Shown: positions 25,726-61,000 of the stretch, piece by piece | Position numbering within the stretch: position 1 is the first letter of the stretch | How the letters are laid out: every line of letters starts with the position of its first letter | Source of the DNA: Gavia stellata | Lineage: Eukaryota; Chordata; Aves; Gaviiformes; Gaviidae | Direction of reading: 5' to 3' | Length of the DNA stretch: 64,000 bases | Assembly (NCBI RefSeq): GCF_030936135.1 | Contig: NC_082610.1 | Coordinates: 17,246,428 to 17,310,427, forward strand | Position numbers and translations under genes: made by a program | The notes under the pieces: model-generated | What the model saw: only the letters and a program-made list of their open reading frames with translations | Database searches by the model: none | Told to the model about the DNA's origin: nothing

Positions 25726-28700
25726 CTTTTTTAAAAAAAAAAACAACAACAAACCAAAAACCAAAACCCTAATGCTGCTGTGGCTACAGTAAGTTATTTT
25801 TGTTAATGACTCAACTACTTGCCTTCTGATGAAGATTACAGAGCCAGCCAGAAATGTTGGATAGGATCTCTGGGGCGTTTCCTCCATTTTGCTGGAGGAA
25901 GACTAACACGGGCTCTCCTGAATTAAAAAGATGGGAGGAGGGTGAAGTGAATCCTTTACACAAGGCAGAAACCTCAGCCTCTGAAGTTCAGCTGCACTGA
26001 AGTGGTAAAAAGAAAATAGAAGCTTAAAATGGAGGCAGGGATCTGGGGCAATAGCTGCCTAAAACCCATCACCTGCTGCATGGTGCTGCTCTAACCCTGG
26101 CTTTGTGATTGTAATTACTGCTGCGAGCGGCACACTTTGCAGAAATTAGTTTGGGTTTCCTTTGTGGCTTCCCATGAACTTCTGAATGTGTTTTCAAGTC
26201 TTTACAGGAACATCTCCCAGAGATGGTTATCGTGTCCTGGGAGGGTGAATCACTCCAACACCTGTTTGTCTCTGCTGTAGGTTACACTGATGATGATGAT
26301 GATGCCTGGAACCGGAGCAGAGGACTGCAGGAAGGGAGAATACTTACATGAAGGTCGCTGCTGTGTATTTTGTCCAGCAGGTAAGACTTCAGGCAGTTAT
26401 GCTGGTAATGGCCATGTTTTTTTCCCCATGGAGATGACTGCGTCACTACGGGTTTTTCATTGCATCCGGTGAAAGTGTAAGCCCAGTTGGGGCTGTGGTG
26501 GCTTCTTGGTGCTGTTAAGGCTAGGCTCCATTTTGAAGCAAGAGCCCTCCCACAATAAGCGATGACCGGGAGAGGTGCCGTGGCAGCAAGCCAGGAAACC
26601 TCTGCCTGCTGTTGAGGATGAAGTGTTTGAAGTCGGGTGATGTGTGTGGTTTTGTTTTTTTTTTTAAAAAAAAACCTAAAAATTCTGTTAGCACAAAGAA
26701 CAGGCCTAGGGGAATTCTGATATTTCTGTATCTGTAGGTAAAACTTTGGTTTGCCTTTGCTCTCCCCTCCCTGCTCAACATGTGCAGAGTTAACAAGCTT
26801 TGTGCCAAGAAGCACCCTGCCCTTAGATAGTATCGGAGGGCTATTGGGGTAGTTAAAGATAATCCAGTCTAAGGAGAAGAGGGGTTCTTAAGAGTAATTC
26901 TCCCTGTGCCCACCATGCCCCTTCAGAGGAGATGATGCCAGCCACGTCCGTGACTCCAAGCCACTGCAGTGAGTCATCCTTGTCCCCGGTGTGTCGCGGC
27001 AGAGGCCTGGCTGGATGCCTCGTTTGCCACCACTCCCTGTCCAAGCAGCAGGCTGTGAACAGGCCTCCTGACCCTGCCGCGCTACTCGGCTCACGTGGCG
27101 CGCCGTTCACTTGCAAGGAGGGGTCGAACTTTCACCAAAAATGGCTTTGTGTTGTAACATCCTGTTACGGTCCTCTGCCTGTTAAATGACCCCTCGAGAC
27201 TGCTGCCGGTTCTCCTCTTCCACAGGTACTTATGTTGCTCAGCACTGCAGTGCTCCCCATGTGAGAGGAAGATGTGTCCCTTGCACCGAAGGAGAGGGTT
27301 ATACTGCCTATGAGAACGGCTTGGAAGGATGCTTGTTGTGCAGACAGTGCAAAGAGGGTACCGAGCACAATTTTGATGAAACCTTAACCCTCTCCCCTCT
27401 TTAATGTGGAAAGCCTGGTCCTCTGGTTTTTTGCACTTCCTGTCATTGAGAATACTGAAATTATAAATAAATTGCCTTTATGGCCTGAGTATAACTTTTG
27501 CACAGTTGTAGAGAGTCACAACTTTTATATTTATTTTGTAACTTACATTTTATTTTTAGATCAGATAACTTTGAGACCCTGTACTCTGATGCATGATACT
27601 GAATGCCAATGCAAACAAGGGTATTTCTGTCCTGCGGAGGGCTGTGAAATATGTCAGAGATGCAGTACAATGTAAGTTTGACAATGAATGTAAGTGACTG
27701 ATTTCCTTCTAGGGAATGTTAGAGCTGTGGCCCCATCTGTGCCAATACCTAACACATGTAATTAGGCTGTAAATAATTGTCCTGAAGCCAAATGGCATTA
27801 TTCATGCATTTAAACTTTAGGTGTCAAACTACGTGAGGTTGAGACCTAGAAAGATACGGATTTTGGTATTGTTGTGCTTGTTGCTTATGGCTGTAAGCTT
27901 ACACTCTTCATGCCTTCAGATTATAGTACTTCCCCATATACATATTTGAATGAGCTTTGTAGCAGCCAACCCAAAATTTTGGGAGGTGAACCACCTGTTG
28001 AAGGAAACTAACAGTTCATGAATAATGCATCTGCTCTGTGGAGTTTTTTCCCCTGCCACTTAAAGGTTAACACACATGAGCTTTGTCTGCTTTGCTTCTG
28101 TTTAATCTTGGGTTGTTTAAAGATGCACTTCTAACAAAGTTATCTGTTTATGCATGTTCTGTTCATGTCTCTAAGCTCTGCCTGAAACAAATCAGGCCTG
28201 GGCAGAGCTGCATATTGCTCTGGAGATGCTGATACAACCCTGTGTTGCCATCCACTTCAGGTGTCCGGAAGGGAAAGAAATTGTGCAGAATTGCAGTGCT
28301 ACTATGGACCTAGGGTGTGGCTTAACCGATCAAGGTTTGGTACACAAATACCACTTGGCTTGGTCTGTTGGGTCTGTGGCTCCAGGCTTAAAACACCAAA
28401 TCACTGTTTTACAGACTACTCTGAACTACTATAACATGTTTAAGAGCTTCTGTATTTTGGTCTGGGAATTAATTACTAGATACAAGTTCTCAAAGGGGTT
28501 GGAGTGACAAACCACCTTAAGTTTCACTCGGTGGAAAAACTATGTGTATTGCCAGGGTTTTCAGAGTTGCAACAGTGATGCTGTTGAAAGTTATGGATAG
28601 TGCAAAGATTTCTTTCATGTCTTCTATGTCCGAGAAGCTGTGTATGGAGTAGCTTTCTCTTCTGCTTTTAGATAAATTACAGAATCACCAAGGTTGGAAA

Positions 28701-31700
28701 AGACCTGTAAGATCATCAAGTCCAACCATCAACCAAAAAAAAATTCTACCAGGCTGGAGAAAGAAGGAACTGACGCTATCAGTGCTACAGCACCTGAAGC
28801 TTGCTGTGATCTTTTGCATACTTGTTTCCCTCTTTTCTTAAATGCCTCTTCAGAAAGCCTTGTAGAAGCTGTATTGCAGCTCTGTACAGAATCCCCTGCT
28901 GCCTTTGGGATAACGATGTGCAGTGCGAATGAGTATTTGCACGTTCAGGTTAGCTGGTAGTCCCAGTGCCTTTTCCAGGACAAGCTAGCTGGGTCATTGT
29001 ACTAGTGTTGAGCTTAGGTTGTTCTCTAGGACAGTGGGGGAGACTTGCATTTCAGAATGTCTTCTTCAGGGACTGCTTCAGTACTAATTTTATTCCTTTT
29101 TCCTTTGCAGGAAGCACAGCTCTTGTTTGGATTATTGTGATTATTTTGGTGGTTGGTGGTGGTTTGTTGCTGCTCTTTGTAATTAGAAAGCTGAAGAGTG
29201 ATAAAGGTAACTGCTTGATTACTATCCATGAACTTCCCAGAACTAGGCAAAGCATGCACTAGGGCTATCCCTGTTTTTTGTGTTACCTTGTAGGGGACTT
29301 TGTTTAAGCTCTAGCTCATTTAGTATTTGATTCAATTAAGCAACTCCTGCATAATGGAGACTAGTTTTGTTCGGTAAATAAAATGTGTCAACTTTAATTG
29401 TGAGCTTTCCTACTTTGCTGACAGCTGCCTTGTTCAAAGCAAGATGAGCGTAGGGCCCTTAAAAGGACTTTTCCTATCTACTTGCATTGTATTGGCAAAG
29501 AGTGAGAAACATCTGTGCATGAGCTCAGATGTATGGGGCAAGAAGTAGCAACTAATTAGATCATTAATGACTTTCATCCACTCTGTTTTTTCTACAAATT
29601 GTTACCCTTTCATCATTTGAGCCCCTTAACATGAATGTTAGGTTCAGAAGTCCTGTGTGAATTCATTTTATCTTTTCAGTGGAAATAGAGATGTTTTCTT
29701 GAGGAAACTTTTCTTCCCACTGCTGTGTATTAAAGTGGTTTTGCAACTAGTTTAATTAGAATAATGTTGAAAATTATTCTGATTTTTGAATGTTAACTTT
29801 GTTCAAATCATGTCTTGCTGATTGTATTGCAGTAAAGACAATTTCTACCTTCTCTTTTTGTATTGCAATAGCCCGCAAAAATGCGAAGAAGCATAAGCTG
29901 GGGGGAGAGTGGTTGAAAGAGCGGCTTAAAAGCCAAACTGCCTCTTGTGCTCTGTATTTTACTAAGTGGGACTCTTCATTCCCTGTATGAAGGCACAGGG
30001 GGTTGGTGGATGGAAGCTAAGGGTAGTACTCTCATGAAATGTATGATAGGTCAAGGAAAAATAAATGGCTTGTATTAGAGCTTTGGTTTGTGTTATGAAT
30101 GTGTCTACTGCATATAAATCTTGTGTGAATTCAGCTGTGTTCAAGCTGCTGCAATTCCTAAAAGTTTCTTAGACATTTATCTTGTTTTCCAGCTGCTTCA
30201 ACTGATAAAGATGCAGAGAAAGGTCTGGTAAGTATATGATGGATTGAGGGTTTCATCTCAGTTTTGTGCAGCTTAACTGTGCACAACTCTCAATTTTTGT
30301 CTCACTGTAGACCTCTGGTAGGATGTGTTCCTGTGATGCAACAAGTTGTGTTTCATACAGGGCCAGATGTTAGCAAGGGCCTGATGCATTCATTAGCTGC
30401 ATGTGTCCACTGCAGTTGGCCTTTCCAGTACTTCCCTTGGAAACATTCCAGATCCTGTGGCCAGGATGTTTTGAAAGTGGAAAAAAAATTAGGCTAAGTA
30501 CAAGCTTTCACTTCAGACTCTCTCCAAGTGATGCCTTGAGCCAATTAGTTCTTTGTTGCTTCATGGGTGTATTCCCCAGACAATGTCAGCTATCACTTGC
30601 CTGCGCGGTGGTGTTCTAACTTCCCTTGCATTTTGACTACAACATTATTTGTTCATAAGACTTAACCTCTCTTGATCCAGCAAAGTGAGTGAGTCTTCCT
30701 ACCTTTGGGCTCATGTCACAAGCTGCGGACCAGGACCTGGCAGTCTAACTTTTTGGTTCTAGACAGTCCTATAAGATGAGGGGTTCAGGGCTCAGAGCAT
30801 AGAGTTCAGAAGTACATCCCTGAATAGGGTTTACCAAGCTAAGGCTGGCTGCTGGCATATGTTCTACTCTAAAGCTAGGTTCACCCTGGCCTCCTGTAAT
30901 CAAACACTATTTCAGAACCTTACTGTTTCAGTCTAAGAATTATTGCTAGTCTAGCATTCTGCAAGATAAATACAAGACTAGCTTGTACTTAGCTAGTCTA
31001 GCTTTAGCTTCTCTATTTAGAAGCTACACTCCTAACAGCATGGCAAGGCAAAAATGAGCTCAGTCTTTGCTAGTGTAGTTAATGATGTGTAACACCAAGC
31101 TGTAAAACAAATGTTTTATCTTGATGAGGATCTAAAGAAAAGCATCCAGATTCCTCTCATAGCACGTGTACAGCACCTTCTCTCTGCTGCCTTTCTTGGC
31201 CCTCACCCAATACACGCACTACTCACCAGGTGCATGAGCTCTTGTCTGATCTTACTGGTTAGACATTTTAGACATTTCAAGTAACTAAATGCATCTTAAT
31301 TATGTCACACATACTTGAAGACTGAAGAAACAGAATTGAAAGATCTGTTAAAAACATCACCTTAAACTCTTCTCTTTTTTTAAGGTCCATAAGTGGCTCA
31401 AATATGTGAATCACCCGTGGGTTTTTGTTGGGTTGTGTCTCCCCCCGCGCCCTGGCCAGATTCGCAGTGCATCGTGTATTCGTAGAAGCTGATGAAGAAA
31501 CATGACAGAAAACATGGTCAAAGTGCTGTAGCATAGCAATAGGCAAATACAACATCTCTTTAACTTGAATAAAATGGTAGCAGAATAATGCAATTGCAAA
31601 TAGGTGCATGGTGAGACTTAGCTCTGACCTAATGGTTGTCACAGACCTGAGTTGCAATGTCTGTGCACTTGGTGTTCATGCTACTGTAACAAAAAGCTTA

Positions 31701-34700
31701 GTTGCTGTGGAGGGTTACACTGATGCAGTCCTCAGACCAGGCATTTTGGCACCAACATACTGTCCTTCCCAAAGTACCAGTGGATTTATACTGCTGTAAA
31801 AAAAATAAAATACTGCTGATACTTTATTTCATTGCAAAATAGAGCAGCAGCTATTAGTCAGCTGTGCTGTGTACCTTCAGTTGCTTGGTTACTTATTTAA
31901 GAACTAGTCTGTATAAATAGGATCAACTTGTTTAACCTGTTTGCACCCTTAAACAGAAAGTGGATTCAACGACAATGATGTACAACTACATGTGTGATGC
32001 CTGGGGTGGTTCCCCTCACATCCCCACTTATGCATGTTGGTCACATCGTGGTGTCACAGCTGGGTCACTGACCTTGTGCAAGCAGAAATCACACTGGCTT
32101 ATGCTCATGGGGGAACTGTACCTCAACAAACATGAGTCTTGTTGGAAAAACAGTCACTCCTTGCCCTCATTTTCCACCTTTAAAAAAAAAAAATCTTAAA
32201 GCTTCCCAGTTTTACCACTAGCTGATATGCTAGATAGATGCTGATCTGCTTTGTACTTGTACTGTTCTTGATGAGTTGGAGCTATGCTCCCTAGCATATG
32301 CTTGTTTAATGTATTGACAATGCTAAAAAGGATGCAGCTCTCCTTACTTGCTTGCCTTCTTTGTCCCCTCGTAAAAGCTCTGCAATATGCACTGGTGCTT
32401 ACTGGCTTCTTTCAACTGATTCTAGTTTGTGAATCTGCCAGAAAAACTAATCCAGCCAAAAAAAAAGCCCAAGCTAGTGCACTTACATGGAGCTGATAGG
32501 CTATTATCAGCTTGGCAAAAGCTCTGAGAGCACCAGCCTTGATAGGCTTGAGGCCCCTCTTGCTGTTAAGTCAGCTCAGGTGCAGCAAGGCAATTTAATT
32601 TCCTCCTGCCTCATGAGGGGTGCATACCTTCTGTACCCAGAGAGGAGTGAGCAGCAGTTCATGCCAGTGAAAACATTAGGAAAAGCTTCCTGCATTTGTT
32701 GTGGAAGTAGCCTGTGAGCCTTACCCCACAGTACAGTGGGAGCAAAACAGGCAGCGAAGTGGAGAGTTCAGGCTCTGAAACCATTTGAAGTCCAAGTCTA
32801 TAAAGGCTATAACTTTGCCAAATTAGCAGCTCTCCTATTACTTCTCTGATACCTGGTGACTTCAAGTATTCTGCTTTCTTCCTCCAGACTGTCCTTGAAG
32901 GCCTACCTATGAAACATCTCTTAAAATACATTCTTATTCTTTACAGGAGTCTGAGAGCAGTACTGAAAGCTGCATTTTACTAGAAGTGGAGACACCTGCA
33001 AATAACTCAGCTAACCCAGAGGGTGAGAACTCTGATGAGAGCCAAGAGGGCCAAGCAAAAACCAGCATTAACTTGGAAGTAAAAAACACATCACCAGAGG
33101 AAAACAGCGTTGCGCTTCCTGAGCGGGGCACCATCCTGCGTGGGGGCTGGAGGCGCCGCATGAAAAGGTGCTGGAGGAGGATTGCTGAGTCTTCGCTACT
33201 AGCAAAAGCTGGGCAGAATCCTGCTTTTCATCAGAATGCCCTGTCTAATGTACCAGGTGGTAGGATGCCAGCAAATGGTATGGTAAGTGTATGCGTGTGA
33301 AATTATCATCATATTTTCTCTGATACACGTGTAATTTCGGTTCGGTTCTTAACTATTCCTTGAGTAATAGATGCCGTTTGCAGACAGAACGATAGGGAAG
33401 AGGTGGCTTTGCCTTAAAGATGTAATAGAAAGTATGGAAAGGGATGTCTTGGGAAAGCAAACTTCAGTCCCTCATTTAATCTGCTCAGCCTCTCTCATCT
33501 CCCAGTTCAATATTTACACAGAAGCTATTCTTTTGCAACAGCAGCAAATCGCCTTGTTGCTTCACTTCAGAGCTAGTATCGTGGCTGTTTCAGCATGTGA
33601 TTTTCTTTACTCAAATACTTTGAGCTGTGCTGTGAAATCTGCCCCCTTCCCCCTTACTGGCGCGTGTGCTGTGGAAGCAAGCTATCAAGTAGCTCAGGAA
33701 TAATCATGAGTGAAGCGCTCTGATATGTTGGAGTAACAGTCCAACTTTGTATTACAGGTACAAGAACCAAAGTGTCATATAGTTGTTAAAGATCTCTCTC
33801 AAAAAGGTAAGTATTCCATAAATTGGTGGTACTTGGAATTTGTTTTTTTCCTGTTGACTTCAGTCTCCGTAAGGAATAGTGTAGGGGGGCTAATGAATAT
33901 TGCTTAGAGCTCTAAGGCTTTCAGTTTATTGTAAAATGTGCTGAAACAGGATTATTACTACATTTAGGAGAAGTTGTAATCCCTGTGGCAAATTGTTCTA
34001 CTTTAAAGTGTGGCTTTCCTGCACAGGAGTATGTATGTTTTAAACAAGTCTGTGTTGCAGCAGCATACTCTGCCTTGATGAGTGAGGTGTAGGTCAGAGC
34101 AGGAGATCTTTCTGTCAAATGTCCGCTCACATGGAAGACCACATGGAATCCCCGTACATCTACCTGTACCCAGCAAGTGGATGTGCTGGATGTCCAAACG
34201 ACAGGTTTTGCTTATGCTGGTCTTGGCGTGGCAAACTTATTCACAGTAGCACAGCAAAGTGGTTAAAGCGTACTGTTGAGTAGTCCTGTTAAGCTTAAAT
34301 GAAGACATGCAGGCCAATGAAACCTTCCTCAAAACCACCTTTACTGAATGGTGTCTCATCTTAAGATACTACTTTTGAGATATGTAGACTGATACCTTTA
34401 GCTTCTGTCAAGATCATTCAATAGGAAACCCATTTGTCCTGCTGCTGCTCAGGTGCCAAATCTGACTTTGTTGCTGCTGTTCGGTCTGTGCATGTACTGG
34501 CTGAAAAATAATGGGAAAGTATGTACATTGGCTATGAAAAAAAAATCTGAATTTTAAAACCTAAGCTGATGTGTGTTGTGTGATTTTTATTTTTTATTTT
34601 TTTTTCGTTTCAGAACTGAGAGATAGCTTTTGGGCCTTTATAAATGAAGTACCACCGAAAAAATGGAAGCAGCTTATGAGAACTCATCTGCAGGAAAATG

Positions 34701-34909
34701 ATATTGTTAAAATTATTTATGACTTTCCTAATGATATAGAAGAGCAATCTTATCAGATGCTTCTCACCTGGAAAAACACACTGGGAGAGAAACAATCTAT
34801 TATTAAGTTACTGGATGGGTTAAGGTGTCTAGATACCAAGGCTTATGATAACGTATTGAACACTTTAAAAAGTAATAACATTATAAGTAAATTAGAAGCT
34901 ACAGATTAA
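24878..34909 (+). CDS. TNF-receptor-superfamily death receptor (TNFRSF22/23/26 locus), complete, 10 exons
   Basis: Type I membrane receptor, 420 residues predicted. Exons: 24878-24910, 26281-26380, 27226-27357, 27560-27671, 28261-28334, 29111-29206, 30193-30227, 32947-33282, 33758-33806, 34614-34909; all junctions are GT-AG and in phase. Order of parts: signal peptide (1 to about 24, with five consecutive Met); cysteine-rich repeats at 27-145 (three TNFR repeats, the last irregular); an N-glycosylation site NCS at 136; transmembrane helix at about 154-175; basic stop-transfer RKLKSDK; a charged cytoplasmic stretch (183-322) with an Arg-rich cluster; and a death domain (about 324-410). In mouse the same slot between Osbpl5 and Cars holds Tnfrsf22, 23 and 26, whose tails lack a death domain (family knowledge). 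The death domain resembles FAS and TRAIL receptors, so a pro-apoptotic role through FADD-type adaptors is inferred. The ligand is unknown. The start is chosen for a good Kozak context (G at -3 and +4) and hydrophobic leader. Confidence 0.88.
24911..26280 (+). other. TNFRSF gene intron 1
   Basis: The first 0.8 kb is CpG-island sequence; the rest is AT-richer and includes an A-run at 25,731-25,741. No exon or mobile element recognised. Confidence 0.8.
26281..26380 (+). CDS. TNFRSF gene exon 2 (signal peptide, start of CRD1)
   Basis: Acceptor CTGCTGTAG, donor GCAG|GTAAGA. Encodes VTLMMMMMPGTGAEDC and then CRKGEYLHEGRCCVFCPAG, the opening of the first cysteine-rich repeat. The five Met codons form an (ATG)5 microsatellite. 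Confidence 0.9.
27226..27357 (+). CDS. TNFRSF gene exon 3 (CRD1/CRD2)
   Basis: Acceptor CTTCCACAG, donor AAAGAGG|GTACCG. Residues 45-88 contain C52, C61, C64, C80, C83 and C86 in the TNFR spacing (CVPC ... GLEGCLLCRQC). Confidence 0.9.
27560..27671 (+). CDS. TNFRSF gene exon 4 (CRD2/CRD3)
   Basis: Acceptor TATTTTTAG, donor ACAAT|GTAAGT. Residues 89-125 include TLMHDTECQCKQGYFC, the typical CRD2-CRD3 boundary of FAS/TRAIL-receptor-like proteins, and CEICQRC. Confidence 0.92.
28261..28334 (+). CDS. TNFRSF gene exon 5 (end of CRD3)
   Basis: Acceptor CCACTTCAG, donor CAAG|GTTTGG. Residues 126-150, with CPEGKEIVQNCSATMDLGC; a potential N-glycan at N136. Confidence 0.88.
28679..28735 (-). mobile_element. 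CR1 LINE 3'-end fragment
   Basis: ACAGAATCACCAAGGTTGG followed by GATCATCAAGTCCAACC is the reverse complement of the 3' end of CR1 retrotransposons, the main LINE of birds and other reptiles. Only about 57 bases are recognisable. It lies in the intron between TNFRSF exons 5 and 6. Confidence 0.8.
29111..29206 (+). CDS. TNFRSF gene exon 6 (transmembrane helix)
   Basis: Acceptor TTCCTTTGCAG, donor AAAG|GTAACT. Residues 151-182: about 22 hydrophobic residues (ALVWIIVIILVVGGGLLLLF) and then RKLKSDK. Confidence 0.92.
29207..29262 (+). other. Possible intron-retained receptor tail
   Basis: Reading through the exon 6 donor continues in frame for 18 codons (to RTRQSMH) and stops at 29,260-29,262. 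An AATAAA follows at 29,377-29,382. This would give a receptor with almost no cytoplasmic tail. No splice or expression evidence is available. Confidence 0.25.
29377..29382 (+). terminator. Candidate intronic poly(A) signal
   Basis: AATAAA in GGTAAATAAAATGTGTC, 115 bases after the in-frame stop of the retained-intron reading. A TGTGTC element follows directly. It may be fortuitous. Confidence 0.3.
29872..29990 (+). CDS. Candidate alternative last exon giving a receptor without death domain
   Basis: A plausible acceptor (CTTCTCTTTTTGTATTGCAATAG) is followed in the phase of exon 6 (phase 1) by an open frame of 39 codons starting ARKNAKKHKLGGEWLKERLK and ending SSFPV before TGA at 29,988-29,990. 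No good donor lies within the frame, so it could only be a terminal exon. An AATAAA at 30,060-30,065 and a GT-rich stretch just after fit a 3' end. The product would be about 221 residues: the full ectodomain and membrane helix with a short basic tail. This is inference from signals only; the frame may be chance. Confidence 0.35.
30060..30065 (+). terminator. Candidate intronic poly(A) signal after the alternative last exon
   Basis: AATAAA within GGAAAAATAAATGGC, 70 bases after the TGA of the candidate exon. GT-rich TTTGGTTTGTGTT follows about 20 bases downstream, the usual arrangement for a working site. Confidence 0.4.
30193..30227 (+). CDS. TNFRSF gene exon 7 (short juxtamembrane exon)
   Basis: 35 nt between GTTTTCCAG and CTG|GTAAGT. 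Encodes AASTDKDAEKGL and moves the phase from 1 to 0, fitting both neighbours. Short, but with strong splice sites. Confidence 0.8.
30228..32946 (+). other. TNFRSF gene intron 7 (2.7 kb)
   Basis: GT-AG intron. It contains repeated CTAGTCTAGC-like words around 30,940-31,015 and an A-run near 32,181. No exon or known repeat recognised. Confidence 0.8.
32947..33282 (+). CDS. TNFRSF gene exon 8 (long charged cytoplasmic exon)
   Basis: Acceptor TTCTTTACAG, donor ATG|GTAAGT; exactly 112 codons. The first two-thirds is acidic and Ser/Asn-rich. It then switches to an Arg/Trp-rich block (GGWRRRMKRCWRR). No known domain recognised. Confidence 0.85.
33758..33806 (+). CDS. TNFRSF gene exon 9
   Basis: Acceptor TGTATTACAG, donor AAAG|GTAAGT. 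Encodes VQEPKCHIVVKDLSQK, which leads directly into the death domain. Confidence 0.83.
34614..34909 (+). CDS. TNFRSF gene exon 10 (death domain)
   Basis: Acceptor TTTTTCGTTTCAG; stop TAA at 34907-34909. Residues 323-420 form a six-helix death domain, with WKQLMRTHLQENDIVKIIYD, the QMLLTWKNTLG helix-4 motif and IIKLLDGLRCL, most like FAS and TRAIL receptors. The whole domain lies in one exon, as in those genes. Confidence 0.9.
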
Positions 34910-35360
34910 CGTTTACAATGAACTTTGACAGTGCTCTTATGTACATATATATGTCTACAAACTTCCTGTAAATGAGGACGTCGCCAAACTGCTAGTAAAA
35001 GTGATGGCGTGGACTTGATACCCTCTTCACCGCCACGCGGGGAACTGGAAGTGGTTTAACGCCGTCGGTGTTAACACGGACTCCGGTTGTGACGTTCACT
35101 AAGGTCCTTTGAGTTGTACGATATTAAACTCGGGCGCCGGAGGCCAGCTTGAGAGCAAGGAGCTCCAGCTCCCGCTTCCCTTCCCGTCAGGCAGGACCGT
35201 GCTGTGGGAGCCCAGGCGGTGGGAACGAAGAGGAGGCGGCACCTGTTCTTGAGGGGATTGCAATGCTTCGGTTTTCTGAAAGGGCTGCGTTTTGCTTTGT
35301 GTTGGTATGCCCAGGACTGTTATGTTTGAAGCACAGCAATAAACGCCCGGTTGAGCCAGA
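34910..35360 (+). other. TNFRSF gene 3' UTR
   Basis: From the stop to shortly past the AATAAA at 35,338-35,343. CpG content rises towards its end, where it merges with the CARS1 promoter island. Confidence 0.65.
35338..35343 (+). terminator. Poly(A) signal of the TNFRSF gene
   Basis: AATAAA in CACAGCAATAAACGCCC, 430 bases after the stop, with GTTGG-type downstream sequence. The CARS1 start codon is only 315 bases further on. Confidence 0.65.
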
Positions 35361-35464
35361 AGTTGGCGTTGGACCTTCTTCTCTTGAGGGTGGGCGGTGG
35401 TGTGAGGGGCCGCCCGCCTGTGGGAAACACTGAAGGAGAGCGCGGCCGCGCGACGGCCGCCCGA

Positions 35465-35504
35465 TGGGCGGGAAAGCGCTGTGGGCGGGAAAGCGCTGTG
35501 GGCG
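35465..35504 (+). repeat. 17-bp tandem duplication with E2F-like sites
   Basis: TGGGCGGGAAAGCGCTG occurs at 35,465-35,481 and again at 35,482-35,498, followed by a partial third copy (TGGGCG). Each full copy contains GGCGGGAAA, a good E2F/DP match. A run of 14 G follows at 35,506-35,519. Confidence 0.85.
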
Positions 35505-35657
35505 CGGGGGGGGGGGGGGCAGTGCTTCCCCCGTTGCCGTGGTGACGCCGGGCGCCCGTCGGAAGTAGCGTAGAGGCGGGCGGAGCGGGGCGGGGCCACG
35601 CGACGCTTCCGGGCACGCTGTTGCATCAGCTCGCGAGCGAGGGGAGGAGGCAGCAGG

Positions 35658-61000
<25,343 letters not shown>

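Noticed and set aside
26282-26815. 177-codon open frame on the - strand over TNFRSF exon 2
   Set aside because: It runs antisense through a well-supported exon and intron and includes poly-Ser and poly-Lys runs from microsatellites. No similarity recognised.
28694-28960. Open frame after the CR1 fragment, considered as an extra stalk exon of the receptor
   Set aside because: The frame starts inside the CR1 piece, has no matching acceptor/donor pair, and the exons at 28,261 and 29,111 already join in phase.
35099-35626. 175-codon open frame on the - strand over the receptor 3' end and CARS1 promoter
   Set aside because: It arises from CpG-island composition (few stop codons). It has low-complexity Pro/Arg/Ser content, no recognised domain, and overlaps a promoter.
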